Source: Actinokineospora baliensis
GTDB taxonomy: Bacteria; Actinomycetota; Actinomycetes; Mycobacteriales; Pseudonocardiaceae
Direction: 5' to 3'
DNA: 64,000 nucleotides
Assembly: GCF_016907695.1 (NCBI RefSeq)
Contig: NZ_JAFBCK010000001.1
Location: forward strand, 6,374,001 to 6,438,000
The translations under genes were made by a program, and so were the position numbers. The notes beneath the pieces were generated by a model. That model worked only from the letters and a program-made list of their open reading frames with translations. It made no database searches and was not told the origin of the DNA. This document shows, in pieces, positions 35,000-44,058 of the stretch; the first letter of the stretch is position 1; every line of letters begins with the position of its first letter.

Positions 35000-36805
35000 C
35001 TAGACCTGCTTGGCCAGGTGTTCGCGGGCGGTGCCCGCCAACCCCTCGACGGTCGGGCGCTGGAACAGCGACAGCAACGGCAGGTCGACGCCGAGCCGCC
35101 CGCGCAACTGGAAGATCACCCGCGTGACCAGCAGCGAGTGCCCGCCCAACCGGAAGAAGTTGTGCCGCACCCCCACTTCGGCCAGCCCCAGTGCCTCACC
35201 CCACACCGCCGCGATGGTGGCCTCGACCTCGTCCCGCGGCGCCACGAACGCCGGTTCGGCCACCGTCGGAGCCGGGAGCCGCTTGCGGTCCAGCTTGCCG
35301 TTGCCGTTCAACGGCAAGGTGTCCAGAACCACGAACGAGTCGGGGATCATGTACGCGGGCAACCGGTCGGCGAGGTAGTCGCGCAACCGCTCGACCGACG
35401 GCGGTTGCCCGCTCGGCACCACGTAGCCGACCAGCACCGCGTCCGCCGAACCATCCACATCGGACACGGCGACCACCGCTGCGCTATCCACCTCGTCGTC
35501 GAGGGTCAGCACCGCCTCGACCTCACCCGGCTCGATGCGGTAGCCGCGGATCTTGACTTGGAAGTCGGCCCTGCCGAGGAACTCCAGCTCGCCGTCGGCC
35601 CGCCACCGGCCGAGGTCGCCGGTGCGGTACATCCGCGCGCCCGGCTCGGCGGCGAACGGGTCGGGCAGGAACGCCGCCGCCGTGACCGCGCCTCGCCCGA
35701 CGTACCCCCAGGCGACCGGCGGTCCGCCGACCACGATCTCACCGATGGCGTTCGCAGGCGCGGGTTGTAGGTGCGCGTCCAGGACGTACACCCGGGCACC
35801 GGGGGTTGGCCTGCCGATCGGCGGGCTGTCGAGCCACTGCTCGCTGGGGGCGGTGAACGTCGCCGCGGTCACCACGTCGGTCTCGGCGGGGCCGTACTGG
35901 TCGTCGAGCCGCGCTCCGGGGAGCCGGGCGAACATCCGCCGGATCTCCGGGGTGATCGCCAACCGGTCGCCGGTCGAGATGACCTCGCGCAGGCTCGCCA
36001 CGTCGTCCGGGTGCGCGTCGGCGTGCTTGGCCAGCCGCTTGAGCGCGACAACGGGCAGGTGGGCCTTGGAGACCCCGTGTTCGCGGATGACCGAGGCCAC
36101 CTCGGCGATGTCGTGGCGCTGCGCCTCGGTGGTCAGCACCAGCCGACCACCGGTCCACAGCGCCGACAACAGCTCCATCATCGCGACGTCGGCGGTGACC
36201 GGGAAGTAGTGCAGGGCCACCGGGCGCTGCGCGTACTGCTCGCGACTCCAGTCCAGCAGGGTGACCTGTGGACCGTGCTGCATGGCGATGCCCTTTGGCC
36301 GCCCGGTCGAGCCAGAGGTGTAGATGACGTACAGCAGGTCGTCGGTGCCCGCCCGCCCCGGCGGCGCGTACGAGGGGAACCGGGCCACCTCGTCGGCGCT
36401 CACCCGCACAGCGGGAACGCCGAGGTCATCACCCGCCCCCGCGTCGGTGATGACCGCGACGGCCCCGGCGTCGTTGAGGACCTCCCGCCGTCGCACCAGC
36501 GGGAACCCCGGTTCGAGGGGCAAGTACCCCGCGCCGCTCTTGAGCACCGCGAGTACCGCCACCGCCAGGTCGACACCGCGCGAAACGCAGATGCCCACCA
36601 CACTGGAGCGACCCGCGCCGCGCTCGCGCAACGCCCACGCCGCGCGGTTGGCCCGCTGGTCGAGCTCGCGGTAGGTCAGCGCGACGCCCGCCGAGACCAC
36701 CGCGATGTCGTCAGGAGCCTTGGCCACCCACTCGTCGAACCCCTCCAGCACGTTCCGCTGTGTCACGGCGCGACCGTCCTCCCTGTCGTCGATTGGCTCA
36801 GGCAT
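35000..36805 (-). CDS. NRPS, A-T loading-type module
   Basis: About 601 residues: adenylation domain (residues about 1-500; A3 YTSGSTGRPKG, A7 MYRTGD, A10 NGKLDRKRL) and carrier domain with serine in LGGHSLL near 560. There is no condensation domain, so it either starts the chain or supplies an amino acid tethered for tailoring, for example by the adjacent P450. The A4 region is VTADVAMMELL instead of the usual FDxSVWE; by-eye positions D-V-M-H-I-T-Q-V-V match no familiar code. Its ATG overlaps the P450 stop by eight bases. Confidence 0.9.
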   Translation of the reverse strand: MPEPIDDREDGRAVTQRNVLEGFDEWVAKAPDDIAVVSAGVALTYRELDQRANRAAWALRERGAGRSSVVGICVSRGVDLAVAVLAVLKSGAGYLPLEPGFPLVRRREVLNDAGAVAVITDAGAGDDLGVPAVRVSADEVARFPSYAPPGRAGTDDLLYVIYTSGSTGRPKGIAMQHGPQVTLLDWSREQYAQRPVALHYFPVTADVAMMELLSALWTGGRLVLTTEAQRHDIAEVASVIREHGVSKAHLPVVALKRLAKHADAHPDDVASLREVISTGDRLAITPEIRRMFARLPGARLDDQYGPAETDVVTAATFTAPSEQWLDSPPIGRPTPGARVYVLDAHLQPAPANAIGEIVVGGPPVAWGYVGRGAVTAAAFLPDPFAAEPGARMYRTGDLGRWRADGELEFLGRADFQVKIRGYRIEPGEVEAVLTLDDEVDSAAVVAVSDVDGSADAVLVGYVVPSGQPPSVERLRDYLADRLPAYMIPDSFVVLDTLPLNGNGKLDRKRLPAPTVAEPAFVAPRDEVEATIAAVWGEALGLAEVGVRHNFFRLGGHSLLVTRVIFQLRGRLGVDLPLLSLFQRPTVEGLAGTAREHLAKQV

Positions 36806-37997
36806 CGAAGGCGATCCGCAGCTCGAGTGGTCCGCGCAGCATCGGGCCGTACCCCCAGGCGATCTCCTCGACCGGTGTGCTCATCCGGATCCCGCGCAAC
36901 CTGCGGAACAGGATGTCCAGCGCTATCTCGCCCTCCAGCCGGGCGAGGTGCACACCGAGGCACAGGTGCGCGCCGTAGCCGAAGGCCAGGTTGAGCCCGA
37001 CCGGGCGGTCGGCGTGGAACTCGTCGGCGTTGTCGAAGGCGGCCAGGTCCCGGTTCGCCGCACCGAGCGAGATCAGCACGGCGTCGCCCTTGGCGACCTG
37101 GACACCGCCGATCTCCATGTCCGCCAAGGCGTACCGGTACACCGATGCCTGTACCGGCGGGTCGTAGCGCAGCATCTCGTGCACCGCGTCCTTCCAGCGC
37201 ACGGCACCCGAGGTCAACCGGGCGAGCTGGTCGGGGTGCTGCAGCAGGCGCAGCACCGAGCTGCCTAGGAACTGGACCGTGCTGATGTGCCCCGCGCCCA
37301 GCAGGGAGAGCATCATGCTGCGCAGCTCGCGCACATCGGTGAGCTCGCCCGCGTCGAGGTTGCGCAGCAGTGACGTCGTCACGTCGTCCCCGGGGTTGGC
37401 CCGCTTGTAGGCGACCAGCCGATCGACGTACTCGATCAGCTCCAGGTACGCGTCCTGATCGAACGGCCTGTCCAGACCGGCGCGGACGAACAGGTCCAGG
37501 CAGTGCGCCGGGTCGTCGCGCTGGCTGTCGGGGACGCCCAGCACCTCGTGGATGACCGCGACCGGTACCGGCAGACCGTACTCGGCGATCACGTCGGCCT
37601 CGCCCCGCTCGGCGAACCGGTCGATCGCGGCGTGGCACACGCTCTCCACCATGGACCGCGCCCGCTCGGCGGCACCGGGGCTGAACATCGACGACACCAT
37701 CCGGCGCAGCTTGGTGTGGTCGGGGCGGTCCAGGCGCAGCAGACCGCGGGCGATGTGGTCATCGCCGTCGTCGACGACCTCGTGGTCACCACCGTTGCGG
37801 TCGTCGTTGCTCAACCGGACGTCGGCCAGGCACTGCTTGGCCAACTCGAAGGAGGCGACGAACCAGGTCGGTCGGGTCGCGTTCGGGCTGACCAGCGGAC
37901 TGACCGGCGCTTGGTCGCGCAGCCAGGCGTAGTTCGGGTACGGATCGGGATCACCCTGACGCGCGGGCGCCGAGGTCGCACCATTCCCGGAAGCCAA
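36798..37997 (-). CDS. Cytochrome P450
   Basis: About 399 residues, soluble bacterial type. Heme-binding loop FGYGAHLCLG with the cysteine ligand, ExxR in HEMLRYDPPV, and I-helix LLGAGHISTVQF, which keeps the AGxxxT pattern. Directly upstream of an A-T module, it may hydroxylate a carrier-bound amino acid, as P450s paired with A-T proteins do in aminocoumarin clusters (NovI with NovH); this is inference from context. The start TTG 37997 has GGGGAG eight bases upstream. Operator copy 4 lies about 100 bp upstream, so this gene may open its own transcription unit. Confidence 0.93.
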   Translation of the reverse strand: MASGNGATSAPARQGDPDPYPNYAWLRDQAPVSPLVSPNATRPTWFVASFELAKQCLADVRLSNDDRNGGDHEVVDDGDDHIARGLLRLDRPDHTKLRRMVSSMFSPGAAERARSMVESVCHAAIDRFAERGEADVIAEYGLPVPVAVIHEVLGVPDSQRDDPAHCLDLFVRAGLDRPFDQDAYLELIEYVDRLVAYKRANPGDDVTTSLLRNLDAGELTDVRELRSMMLSLLGAGHISTVQFLGSSVLRLLQHPDQLARLTSGAVRWKDAVHEMLRYDPPVQASVYRYALADMEIGGVQVAKGDAVLISLGAANRDLAAFDNADEFHADRPVGLNLAFGYGAHLCLGVHLARLEGEIALDILFRRLRGIRMSTPVEEIAWGYGPMLRGPLELRIAFDA

Positions 37998-38078
37998 TTC
38001 ATCTCTCCCCTCAACCGTGCCGCACTGCGGGCGTGGCGGTGTACCGGCTTCTTGCCGATCACCACAATGGCGGAATTC

Positions 38079-38927
38079 TCACCGCGCGCCGGGGACCGAT
38101 GTCCCGCTGGCGGGACGCACCACTAGCGACCCTTTGTCGCCTATTACCTTATCGGCCTTGCCCGCCAATTCGGCGAGAATGACCTCAGCCATTGGAGCGC
38201 CTTGCTCGTAGAGGTAGAAATGACCGCCCGGCAACAGGCACAGGCGAAACCCCCGCTCGGCCCACTGGCGCCACATACGGAGCTTGTCGATCGGCACGCT
38301 GTCGTCCTCGGTGCCGCCGAAGGCGAGCACGGGCAGTGGCAGACCGTGGAACGACGGCCGGTACGTGCCCGCCATCCGCATGTCGTCGCGCAGGGCGCGC
38401 AGCACGTAAGCGCGCAGTTCGGGGTGCTCGAGCAACTCAGCGGCAGTCCCGCCGAGCCGGGTCAGGCCGCCGACGAGCGCGTCGTCGTCGAGTCGGGCAC
38501 CGTCGTGGTCACGCGCGCTGACCTCGCCGGCGCGGAAGTCCCCCGTCCTCGCCGAGATGACGAGCAGCTCCGGCTGGGGTGTCGAGTCGGCGCGGGCGGC
38601 CAACCAAGCCACCAACTCCGCGGCCAGGGCGGCACCCAAGCTGTGCCCGAACAACCCGTATGGCCGCCGCAGCCTGGGCAGCAGCGCGGTGCCGAGCGCG
38701 GCCACCAACGTCGCCGCGTCCTCGGCGGGCGACAGGTGCCCCAGGTCTTCCCGGCCGGGCAGCTGCACCGGCTGCAGGTCGATCGCGGGCCGCCACTGCG
38801 CGGCGAGCCTCCGGTAGGCCGAGGCACCGCCTCCCGCGTGCGGCAGGCAGAAAAGCGTGATCTCAGCCGATTCGCAGCGGCTCCCCCATAAGGGCAGCAC
38901 CGAATCGGCGTCCAACGAATACGACAT
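38079..38927 (-). CDS. Type II thioesterase
   Basis: About 282 residues, alpha/beta hydrolase: FCLPHAGGGASAYRRLA, nucleophile serine in FGHSLGAALA near residue 95, QLPGRE, and catalytic histidine in LPGGHFYLYE. These editing thioesterases remove misloaded groups from NRPS carriers. No NRPS in the window has its own thioesterase domain, so this may also release the product. ATG 38927 follows a GGGGGTG stretch. The 3' end carries operator copy 4. Confidence 0.92.
   Translation of the reverse strand: MSYSLDADSVLPLWGSRCESAEITLFCLPHAGGGASAYRRLAAQWRPAIDLQPVQLPGREDLGHLSPAEDAATLVAALGTALLPRLRRPYGLFGHSLGAALAAELVAWLAARADSTPQPELLVISARTGDFRAGEVSARDHDGARLDDDALVGGLTRLGGTAAELLEHPELRAYVLRALRDDMRMAGTYRPSFHGLPLPVLAFGGTEDDSVPIDKLRMWRQWAERGFRLCLLPGGHFYLYEQGAPMAEVILAELAGKADKVIGDKGSLVVRPASGTSVPGAR
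38100..38117. promoter_or_regulatory. Palindromic operator copy 4
   Basis: TGTCCCGCTGGCGGGACG at the end of the thioesterase gene and about 102 bp upstream of the P450 start. It suggests an internal promoter for the P450/NRPS part of the minus-strand operon. Confidence 0.72.
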
Positions 38928-38957
38928 CACCACACCCCCAGGCAGCGCACGTTCCAG

Positions 38958-40790
38958 TCAGTCCAGCGGGATCTCGGCTCGCCAATCCCCGGCTTCCCGC
39001 CACGGCGGCTGAGCCGCTTTGTCCAGCAGGTTGTTCCCCAGCACCAAACCGTCGATCTCGGTGCGCATGAAGCACGCGTACGCCTCCTGCGGGGTGTTCA
39101 CGATGGGTTCACCCCGGACGTTGAACGACGTGTTCACCAGTATCGGGCAGCCGGTGGCTTCCTTGAACGCGGTGAGCAGGCGGTGGAAGTCCGGGTTCGT
39201 CGCCGAGGTGACGGTCTGCACGCGCGCGGACATGTCGACGTGCGTCACAGCCGGGATCGTGGATCGCCGCAGCCGCAACAGGTCGAGGCCGCTCGCGCCG
39301 TCTGCGTCCACGGCTATCCGCTGCTGCGGCGCCACCTCGGCGACGACGAGCATGTACGGGCTGTCCTGGCGCAGCGCGAAGTAGTCGTCGGCGTCCTCCG
39401 CGAGCACAGCGGGCGCGAACGGCCGGAACGACTCGCGGAACTTGATCTTGAGGTTCATCGTGGACTGCGTGTCGGCGGCGCGCGGGTCGCCCAGGATGGA
39501 CCTGGATCCCAGCGCGCGCGGACCGAACTCCATCCGCCCCTGGAACCACCCGATGATCTGCCCGGCCGCCAGCCGCCGCGCGACCACCCGGGCCAGTTCG
39601 TCGTTGGCCAGCCCGCGGTAGGGCAGACCGCTGCCGTCGAGGAACGCGCGGATCTCCGCGTCGGAGTAGGCCGGTCCGAGCAGCGCGCCCCCCATCCCGT
39701 CGGTGCCCGCGTCCAGGTGCGGTCGTGGCGCCCCGCGTTCGATGCCGACAGCCAGCGCGGCACCCAGTGCCCCGCCCGCGTCACCGGCCGCGGGTTGAAC
39801 CCACAACCGGTCCACCACACCGCGGTCGAGCAGCTTGCCGTTGCCGACGCAGTTCAGCGCGACCCCGCCCGCCAGGCACAGCGCCGACTCGCCGGTCAGT
39901 TCCAGCGCGGTGCGCGCGAGACGGGCCAGCACCTCCTCGGTCACCACCTGCACCGAAGCGGCCAGGTCGAACTCGCGCTCGGTGAGCGGGCCCTCCGGGG
40001 TCCGGCGCGGCCCGCCGATGAGCCGCTCGAACGCCCTGCCGACCATGACCTCGCCGCTGAGGAACTCGAAGTACCGCATGTCCAACCGGAACGAACCGTC
40101 CGGCTTCAGGTCGATGAGGTGCTCGCGGATCAGGTCCGCGTACCGGGGATCGCCGTAGGGCGCCAACCCCATGACCTTGTACTCGCCCGAGTCGACTTTG
40201 AACCCGCAGAAGTAGGTGAAGGCCGAGTACAGCATCCCCAACGAGTGCGGGAAGCGCAGTTCCGCGACGGGCCGCAACCCGCGGTCGCGGCCGTGCCAGA
40301 TCGTTGTGGTCGCCCACTCGCCGACGCCGTCGACGCACAGCACGGCGGCCGACTCGAACGGGCTGGGGTAGAACGCCGACGCCGCGTGCGACTCGTGGTG
40401 CTCGCGGCACACCACCGGGGGAACCGCGCCCAGGCCTAGGTCGCCGAGTTCTCGTCGAACGGTCTTGTCGGCGCGCCGCTTCCACGACAACCACCGGGGG
40501 ATCGCGGCGCGGAACGGGCCGAAGCCCGACGGCGCCGCCCCCAGGAACGTCTTGACCACCCGGTCGAACTTGAGCGCGGGGTCCTCGAAGTAGGCCACCG
40601 ACGCCACGTCGGAGAGGCTCGCACCCGCCTGCTCCAGGCAGTAGCGCACGGCCCCGGCGGGAAACGCCGGATCGTGCCTGCGCCTGCTGAACCTCTCCTC
40701 CTGCGCGGCGGCTACCACGCTGCCACCGTCGACCAGCGCGGCCGCGCTGTCGTGGAAGTACGCCGAAACACCCAGGATCAGGTCGGACAC
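38958..40790 (-). CDS. O-carbamoyltransferase (NodU/TobZ/CmcH family)
   Basis: About 610 residues. The N-terminal Kae1-like half starts ILGVSAYFHDSAAALVDGG, has the metal-binding HHESHAASAF and the ASKHA phosphate loop CLAGGVALNCVGNGKLL. The C-terminal YrdC-like half has GPRALGSRSILGDPR, FRESFRPFAPAVL and NTSFNVRGEPIVNTP. These enzymes make carbamoyl-adenylate from carbamoyl phosphate and ATP and pass it to a hydroxyl. An O-carbamoylated product is therefore expected. GTG 40790 has AGAGGGGGG upstream, 17 bp after the preceding stop. Confidence 0.95.
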   Translation of the reverse strand: MSDLILGVSAYFHDSAAALVDGGSVVAAAQEERFSRRRHDPAFPAGAVRYCLEQAGASLSDVASVAYFEDPALKFDRVVKTFLGAAPSGFGPFRAAIPRWLSWKRRADKTVRRELGDLGLGAVPPVVCREHHESHAASAFYPSPFESAAVLCVDGVGEWATTTIWHGRDRGLRPVAELRFPHSLGMLYSAFTYFCGFKVDSGEYKVMGLAPYGDPRYADLIREHLIDLKPDGSFRLDMRYFEFLSGEVMVGRAFERLIGGPRRTPEGPLTEREFDLAASVQVVTEEVLARLARTALELTGESALCLAGGVALNCVGNGKLLDRGVVDRLWVQPAAGDAGGALGAALAVGIERGAPRPHLDAGTDGMGGALLGPAYSDAEIRAFLDGSGLPYRGLANDELARVVARRLAAGQIIGWFQGRMEFGPRALGSRSILGDPRAADTQSTMNLKIKFRESFRPFAPAVLAEDADDYFALRQDSPYMLVVAEVAPQQRIAVDADGASGLDLLRLRRSTIPAVTHVDMSARVQTVTSATNPDFHRLLTAFKEATGCPILVNTSFNVRGEPIVNTPQEAYACFMRTEIDGLVLGNNLLDKAAQPPWREAGDWRAEIPLD

Positions 40791-40807
40791 AGTCCCCCCT
40801 CTACCGT

Positions 40808-42853
40808 TCACGAACCCATTCCGGTCAACCGCTTGACCCACCGCGGCCGCGCCTTGGCGGGCGGGGTCAGCGAGCGGAACCCGACCACCACCCGCTCCCA
40901 CACCCGGTCCCCGGTACCCCGGTCCAGCTCGGGCCTGGCGGCCATGAACGAGTCGATCGCGTCGGCCGCCCAGGCGGAGTGACCGGTGGCGACGTTGTCG
41001 ATGGTGTTGTGGATGTCGACGAACCGGGTGCTGAAGCCGTGGTGGCGCAACGCCAGGTGCGCACGCCGGTACGACCCGCCAACGCCGGACAGCTCCATGG
41101 CGAGGTTGAGCCCCAGCACTTCTGGCAGGAACGTCGTGGGGAAGCGCCCGATGCCCAGCCAGAAGACCGGGAGCTCGAACGATTCGTCCCGGAACCCCGC
41201 CCAGTCGGCGAACTCGGCCGACGCGGTGGGCGGCAACTCGACCCCCATGCTCGCGAGCAGCTCCCGGTAGATCCGGGGGTGGTTGAGAGCGGGGTCGCCG
41301 TTGCCCAACTCGTCCCAGTACGTGTCGAACAGGCGGTACCCGATGTCACTCGAGGCGAGCTCGTAGTCGGTGAAGCCGAGCAGCCAGGAGCCGTCGATCA
41401 GCGTGAGCGGGGCGAGCTGAAGCGAAGAATCGACCAGCTCGTCGCGCGTGGGGGCGTCGGCGGGGTCGTCCGCCTCGAACTCCTGGGCGTGCTTGTCGTG
41501 TTGGTCGAGCAACCAGGGCCGCAGTCCCGCGGCGGGCCACACCTGCGGAAGCGGCGAGCCGTCGGCTTTGACACCGCGCCGGGCGCGGTCGAGCCACTGC
41601 CGGACGTAGTCGAGGGCGTAATCGCGCAGTGGGGCGGTCAGGGCCCGGCGCTGCAAGCCGTGGTACGCCTGCCGGAGGCCGATGTGGGTCCTGCCCACCC
41701 GCACAGGGCGGTCGCTGCCCTCCGGTAGGTGGATGGCCGACGGCGGTTGTTCCGCACCCAGCTCCAAATCCGGCTCAGGGCCGCCGAGCGAGTCGATCCA
41801 CCGGCGGATCACCGCGACGTCCTCGGCCGAGAAGACCCTGAACATCGGGCCGCGCGGACCGATCATCCCGGTGACCAGCGGACTGCGGGTCGCGTCACCC
41901 GGTCGCACCAGGCGGCTGCGGGCCAGTACCCGCATCAACGGCCCGGGGTCGTGCCTGGCCAAGCTCAGCCACTCGGCCAGAGAACGGCCCTCCATCTCGA
42001 AGCCCCGGTGGTAGACAGCGCCTTCCCTGGCCCTGGCCCTGAGCAACTCGGCCATCGCGTGCGCGGGCTCGCGGACCGCTTCGAGCCGCTGGTGCAACCC
42101 GGCACTCCACCGCCGCACCGCGTCCCACGCCCAGCCGAAGCCGAGCAGCACCCGATCGACGGGCAGGGCGGCGGCGACAGCCCGACTGCGGTCGACCGAG
42201 GTCCCGGGGTCGAGCAGCGCCCAGTCGACGGCGTCCGGCAGCGCATCGCGCACGGGCACCAGCGCGGGCAACGTGCCGATCTCCCGCAAGCACAGGTCGG
42301 CACCGACCAGTTCCGGCGCGAAGTCCTCCGGACGGCGGGCCATCGCCATCAGCACGGCGGGCACCGAGAACGCCGCACCGGACAACTCCTGGCGCAGCGG
42401 CAGCCTGGCCGCCGGACCCGCGTATTCGGACAACCGGAGCCTGCGCAACAGGACCCGGTACTCGCTGCCGCGCGAAGACCGCGGGTGTCCGACACCGATG
42501 TCGTCGGCGTAGAGGGCGAGCAGGTCCAAAGCCACCGGGTCGTCGGCGTTGCCCGGACTCGTCAGGCCGTGCAGCCACGCCCCGGACAGCAGGGCGAGCG
42601 GCGCGCACGACGCCGCCGCCCGGCGCAGTACCAGGTCCCGGGTTTCCGCCGTGGCGGCCGGGGCGAGCAGCGCGCGGAACCCGCGGGTCTCGTGGGTCGC
42701 CCATTCGGCCACCGCGGCCCGCGCGGCGGTCAAGGAGTCAGGGGTGCGGCCTCGCGCGCAGCGCAGCGCGGCGCGCAGGTCATCGACGACCCGGCCGTCG
42801 GGTAGCCAGCACTCCGGGTCGACCACTCGCGTGTAGAGGTTTCGGTCCAGCAT
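40808..42853 (-). CDS. Long haem-oxygenase-like diiron oxidase candidate (iron-containing redox enzyme family)
   Basis: About 681 residues. The C-terminal 150 residues look like a haem-oxygenase-fold diiron oxidase: GLNLAMELSGVGG with a candidate Glu ligand, then RHHGFSTRFVDIHNTIDNVA and GHSAWAADA, giving His-Asp-His candidates. Enzymes of this superfamily do N-oxygenation, desaturation or C-C cleavage (UndA, SznF, BelK, HrmI). The first 450 residues carry no motif I recognise, making it two to three times the superfamily's usual length. It is 12 bp downstream of a 28-residue peptide gene and 17 bp before the carbamoyltransferase. Metal ligands are assigned by eye only. Confidence 0.6.
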   Translation of the reverse strand: MLDRNLYTRVVDPECWLPDGRVVDDLRAALRCARGRTPDSLTAARAAVAEWATHETRGFRALLAPAATAETRDLVLRRAAASCAPLALLSGAWLHGLTSPGNADDPVALDLLALYADDIGVGHPRSSRGSEYRVLLRRLRLSEYAGPAARLPLRQELSGAAFSVPAVLMAMARRPEDFAPELVGADLCLREIGTLPALVPVRDALPDAVDWALLDPGTSVDRSRAVAAALPVDRVLLGFGWAWDAVRRWSAGLHQRLEAVREPAHAMAELLRARAREGAVYHRGFEMEGRSLAEWLSLARHDPGPLMRVLARSRLVRPGDATRSPLVTGMIGPRGPMFRVFSAEDVAVIRRWIDSLGGPEPDLELGAEQPPSAIHLPEGSDRPVRVGRTHIGLRQAYHGLQRRALTAPLRDYALDYVRQWLDRARRGVKADGSPLPQVWPAAGLRPWLLDQHDKHAQEFEADDPADAPTRDELVDSSLQLAPLTLIDGSWLLGFTDYELASSDIGYRLFDTYWDELGNGDPALNHPRIYRELLASMGVELPPTASAEFADWAGFRDESFELPVFWLGIGRFPTTFLPEVLGLNLAMELSGVGGSYRRAHLALRHHGFSTRFVDIHNTIDNVATGHSAWAADAIDSFMAARPELDRGTGDRVWERVVVGFRSLTPPAKARPRWVKRLTGMGS

Positions 42854-42865
42854 GTCGACACCACT

Positions 42866-42952
42866 TCAGAACATCGGGTAGATGGTGTTGTCCCGCTTGC
42901 GCTTCCGCCGGAACAGCGTCATCCAGATCCTCCGCAGAAACCGTGGCTTCAT
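42866..42952 (-). CDS. 28-residue basic peptide gene
   Basis: The translation is MKPRFLRRIWMTLFRRK plus RKRDNTIYPMF: a strongly basic amphipathic front and a polar-aromatic tail. ATG 42952 overlaps the stop of the upstream gene (ATGA) and has GGGAG six to seven bases upstream; the stop is 12 bp before the diiron-oxidase gene. The tight coupling is the main reason to believe it. It could be a leader or chaperone-like microprotein for the oxidase, a modified peptide substrate, or a membrane-binding peptide. I recognise no family with certainty. Confidence 0.65.
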   Translation of the reverse strand: MKPRFLRRIWMTLFRRKRKRDNTIYPMF

Positions 42953-43206
42953 GGTCGCTCCCGCTGTAGCCGTCTGTTGTCCTCGGCCGCGATGACCGCG
43001 AACCGCGCGGACGTCGACGCCGCCCGCGCCTGGAAATACGCTTCCCGGATCCAGCTCAGATGTGACACATCTCCGGAACGGAGTCTGCCCAGTGCCATAT
43101 CGAGGCAGCGCGCCGTTTCGACATTGGCCCGCAGCGCGTCCTCGATCAAGAACTCGAGGGTGGACGCACCTGGCTGGGATTCATCGTACTCGGTGTTCGA
43201 GGCCAT
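42949..43206 (-). CDS. Small helical protein of unknown function
   Basis: 85 residues from ATG 43206, which has AAAGGGG nearby. The chain is charged and probably all helical (FLIEDALRANVETARCLDMA, then LSWIREAYFQARAASTSARF); no motif is known to me. The stop overlaps the start of the 28-residue peptide gene. It opens the minus-strand unit running through the diiron oxidase and carbamoyltransferase, with operator copy 5 only 20 bp upstream of its ATG. Confidence 0.75.
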   Translation of the reverse strand: MASNTEYDESQPGASTLEFLIEDALRANVETARCLDMALGRLRSGDVSHLSWIREAYFQARAASTSARFAVIAAEDNRRLQRERP

Positions 43207-43226
43207 CCCGGCCCCTTTCGATATCG

Positions 43227-43244
43227 TGTCCCGCCGGCGGGACG
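43227..43244. promoter_or_regulatory. Palindromic operator copy 5
   Basis: TGTCCCGCCGGCGGGACG in the 78-bp gap between the LmbU-like gene and the 85-residue gene. On the minus strand GATATC follows about three bases later, so the palindrome would overlap the -35 position of a promoter using that as its -10. Confidence 0.75.
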
Positions 43245-43284
43245 CACACCCGCGACCCGGGAAAGGCACTGACACCACTGTAGG

Positions 43285-43914
43285 TCAGTCGACCACTTCG
43301 GCCAAGGCTTCACCGGCCGCGCTGTTGAGCGCGGCGATCACCCAGCTCTCGAATTCCGTTCCGGAACGTTCGGCGGCCGCGCGCCACCGGGTGACGTGGT
43401 TGACCGGTACCCGCATCCTGGGCAGCACGAGCGCCTCGACCGGCCGCGCCCCCTCGGGATCGCCGCCGTCTCGGATGTGCCTGCGGAGCTGGTTGCGCGA
43501 CCACCCCCTCGACTCGGCGAGCTCGAGCCACCTGTCCTGCTCGGCCTCCGCCATCGCGGCCACTTCCGCGTGGTGCTGGAAGCTCAACGCGGGCCGCCTG
43601 CGCGCCCACTCGAACTTCCGCGCCACCCAGGCGTAGTTGCGCAGCGTCTGGTAGTCCAACCCGGCGAGCTCGATGGCTCGTTGGTACCGGTCGGAGTACT
43701 CGACCTGGCCGAACGCCAGCCAGTCGCCCAGGCACCAGGTCGACGAATCCGTGATCCGGGCCAACTGCGCCCCCGCGCGTTCCCAGTCGCCGTATTCCAG
43801 GGTCGCCGGGAAACGCAGTCCGACGCGCGTCGCGAAGATCTGTCCGTTCTGGCCGAGTCGATTCCACCTGTCCGATTCCCGCACAGCAGATTCATCGCTG
43901 CGAACATCAACCAT
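43285..43914 (-). CDS. LmbU/NovE-family cluster-situated regulator
   Basis: About 209 residues. The body matches my memory of LmbU (lincomycin), NovE (novobiocin) and HrmB (hormaomycin): WCLGDWLAFGQVEYSDRY, LDYQTLRNYAWVARKFE, RRRPALSFQHHAEVAAM, and the helix-turn-helix-like WLELAESRGWSRNQLRRHI. LmbU is a DNA-binding activator reported to recognise the palindrome CGCCGGCG, which is the core of three of the five repeats in this cluster (the other two have CGCTGGCG). ATG 43914 has GGAG seven bases upstream. The gene sits at the head of the NRPS block, transcribed toward it. Confidence 0.9.
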   Translation of the reverse strand: MVDVRSDESAVRESDRWNRLGQNGQIFATRVGLRFPATLEYGDWERAGAQLARITDSSTWCLGDWLAFGQVEYSDRYQRAIELAGLDYQTLRNYAWVARKFEWARRRPALSFQHHAEVAAMAEAEQDRWLELAESRGWSRNQLRRHIRDGGDPEGARPVEALVLPRMRVPVNHVTRWRAAAERSGTEFESWVIAALNSAAGEALAEVVD

Positions 43915-44058
43915 AACGCGTCTCCAGGTCGTCCAGGGCTTGGCGGATCGCTACGAAGGTAACGCGGGAAGCACCAACAAAGGACTGCCAAACTCCAATA
44001 CTGCCGACTTGACATACGAAAGAAGGGTGGTCAAGCCGACGACCGAGTGTCACCGGTG

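Noticed and set aside
40808..42853. Calling the oxidase a direct HrmI/BelK-type lysine N-oxygenase
   Set aside because: Resemblance is limited to the C-terminal metal-site region and I cannot confirm the length or alignment from memory.
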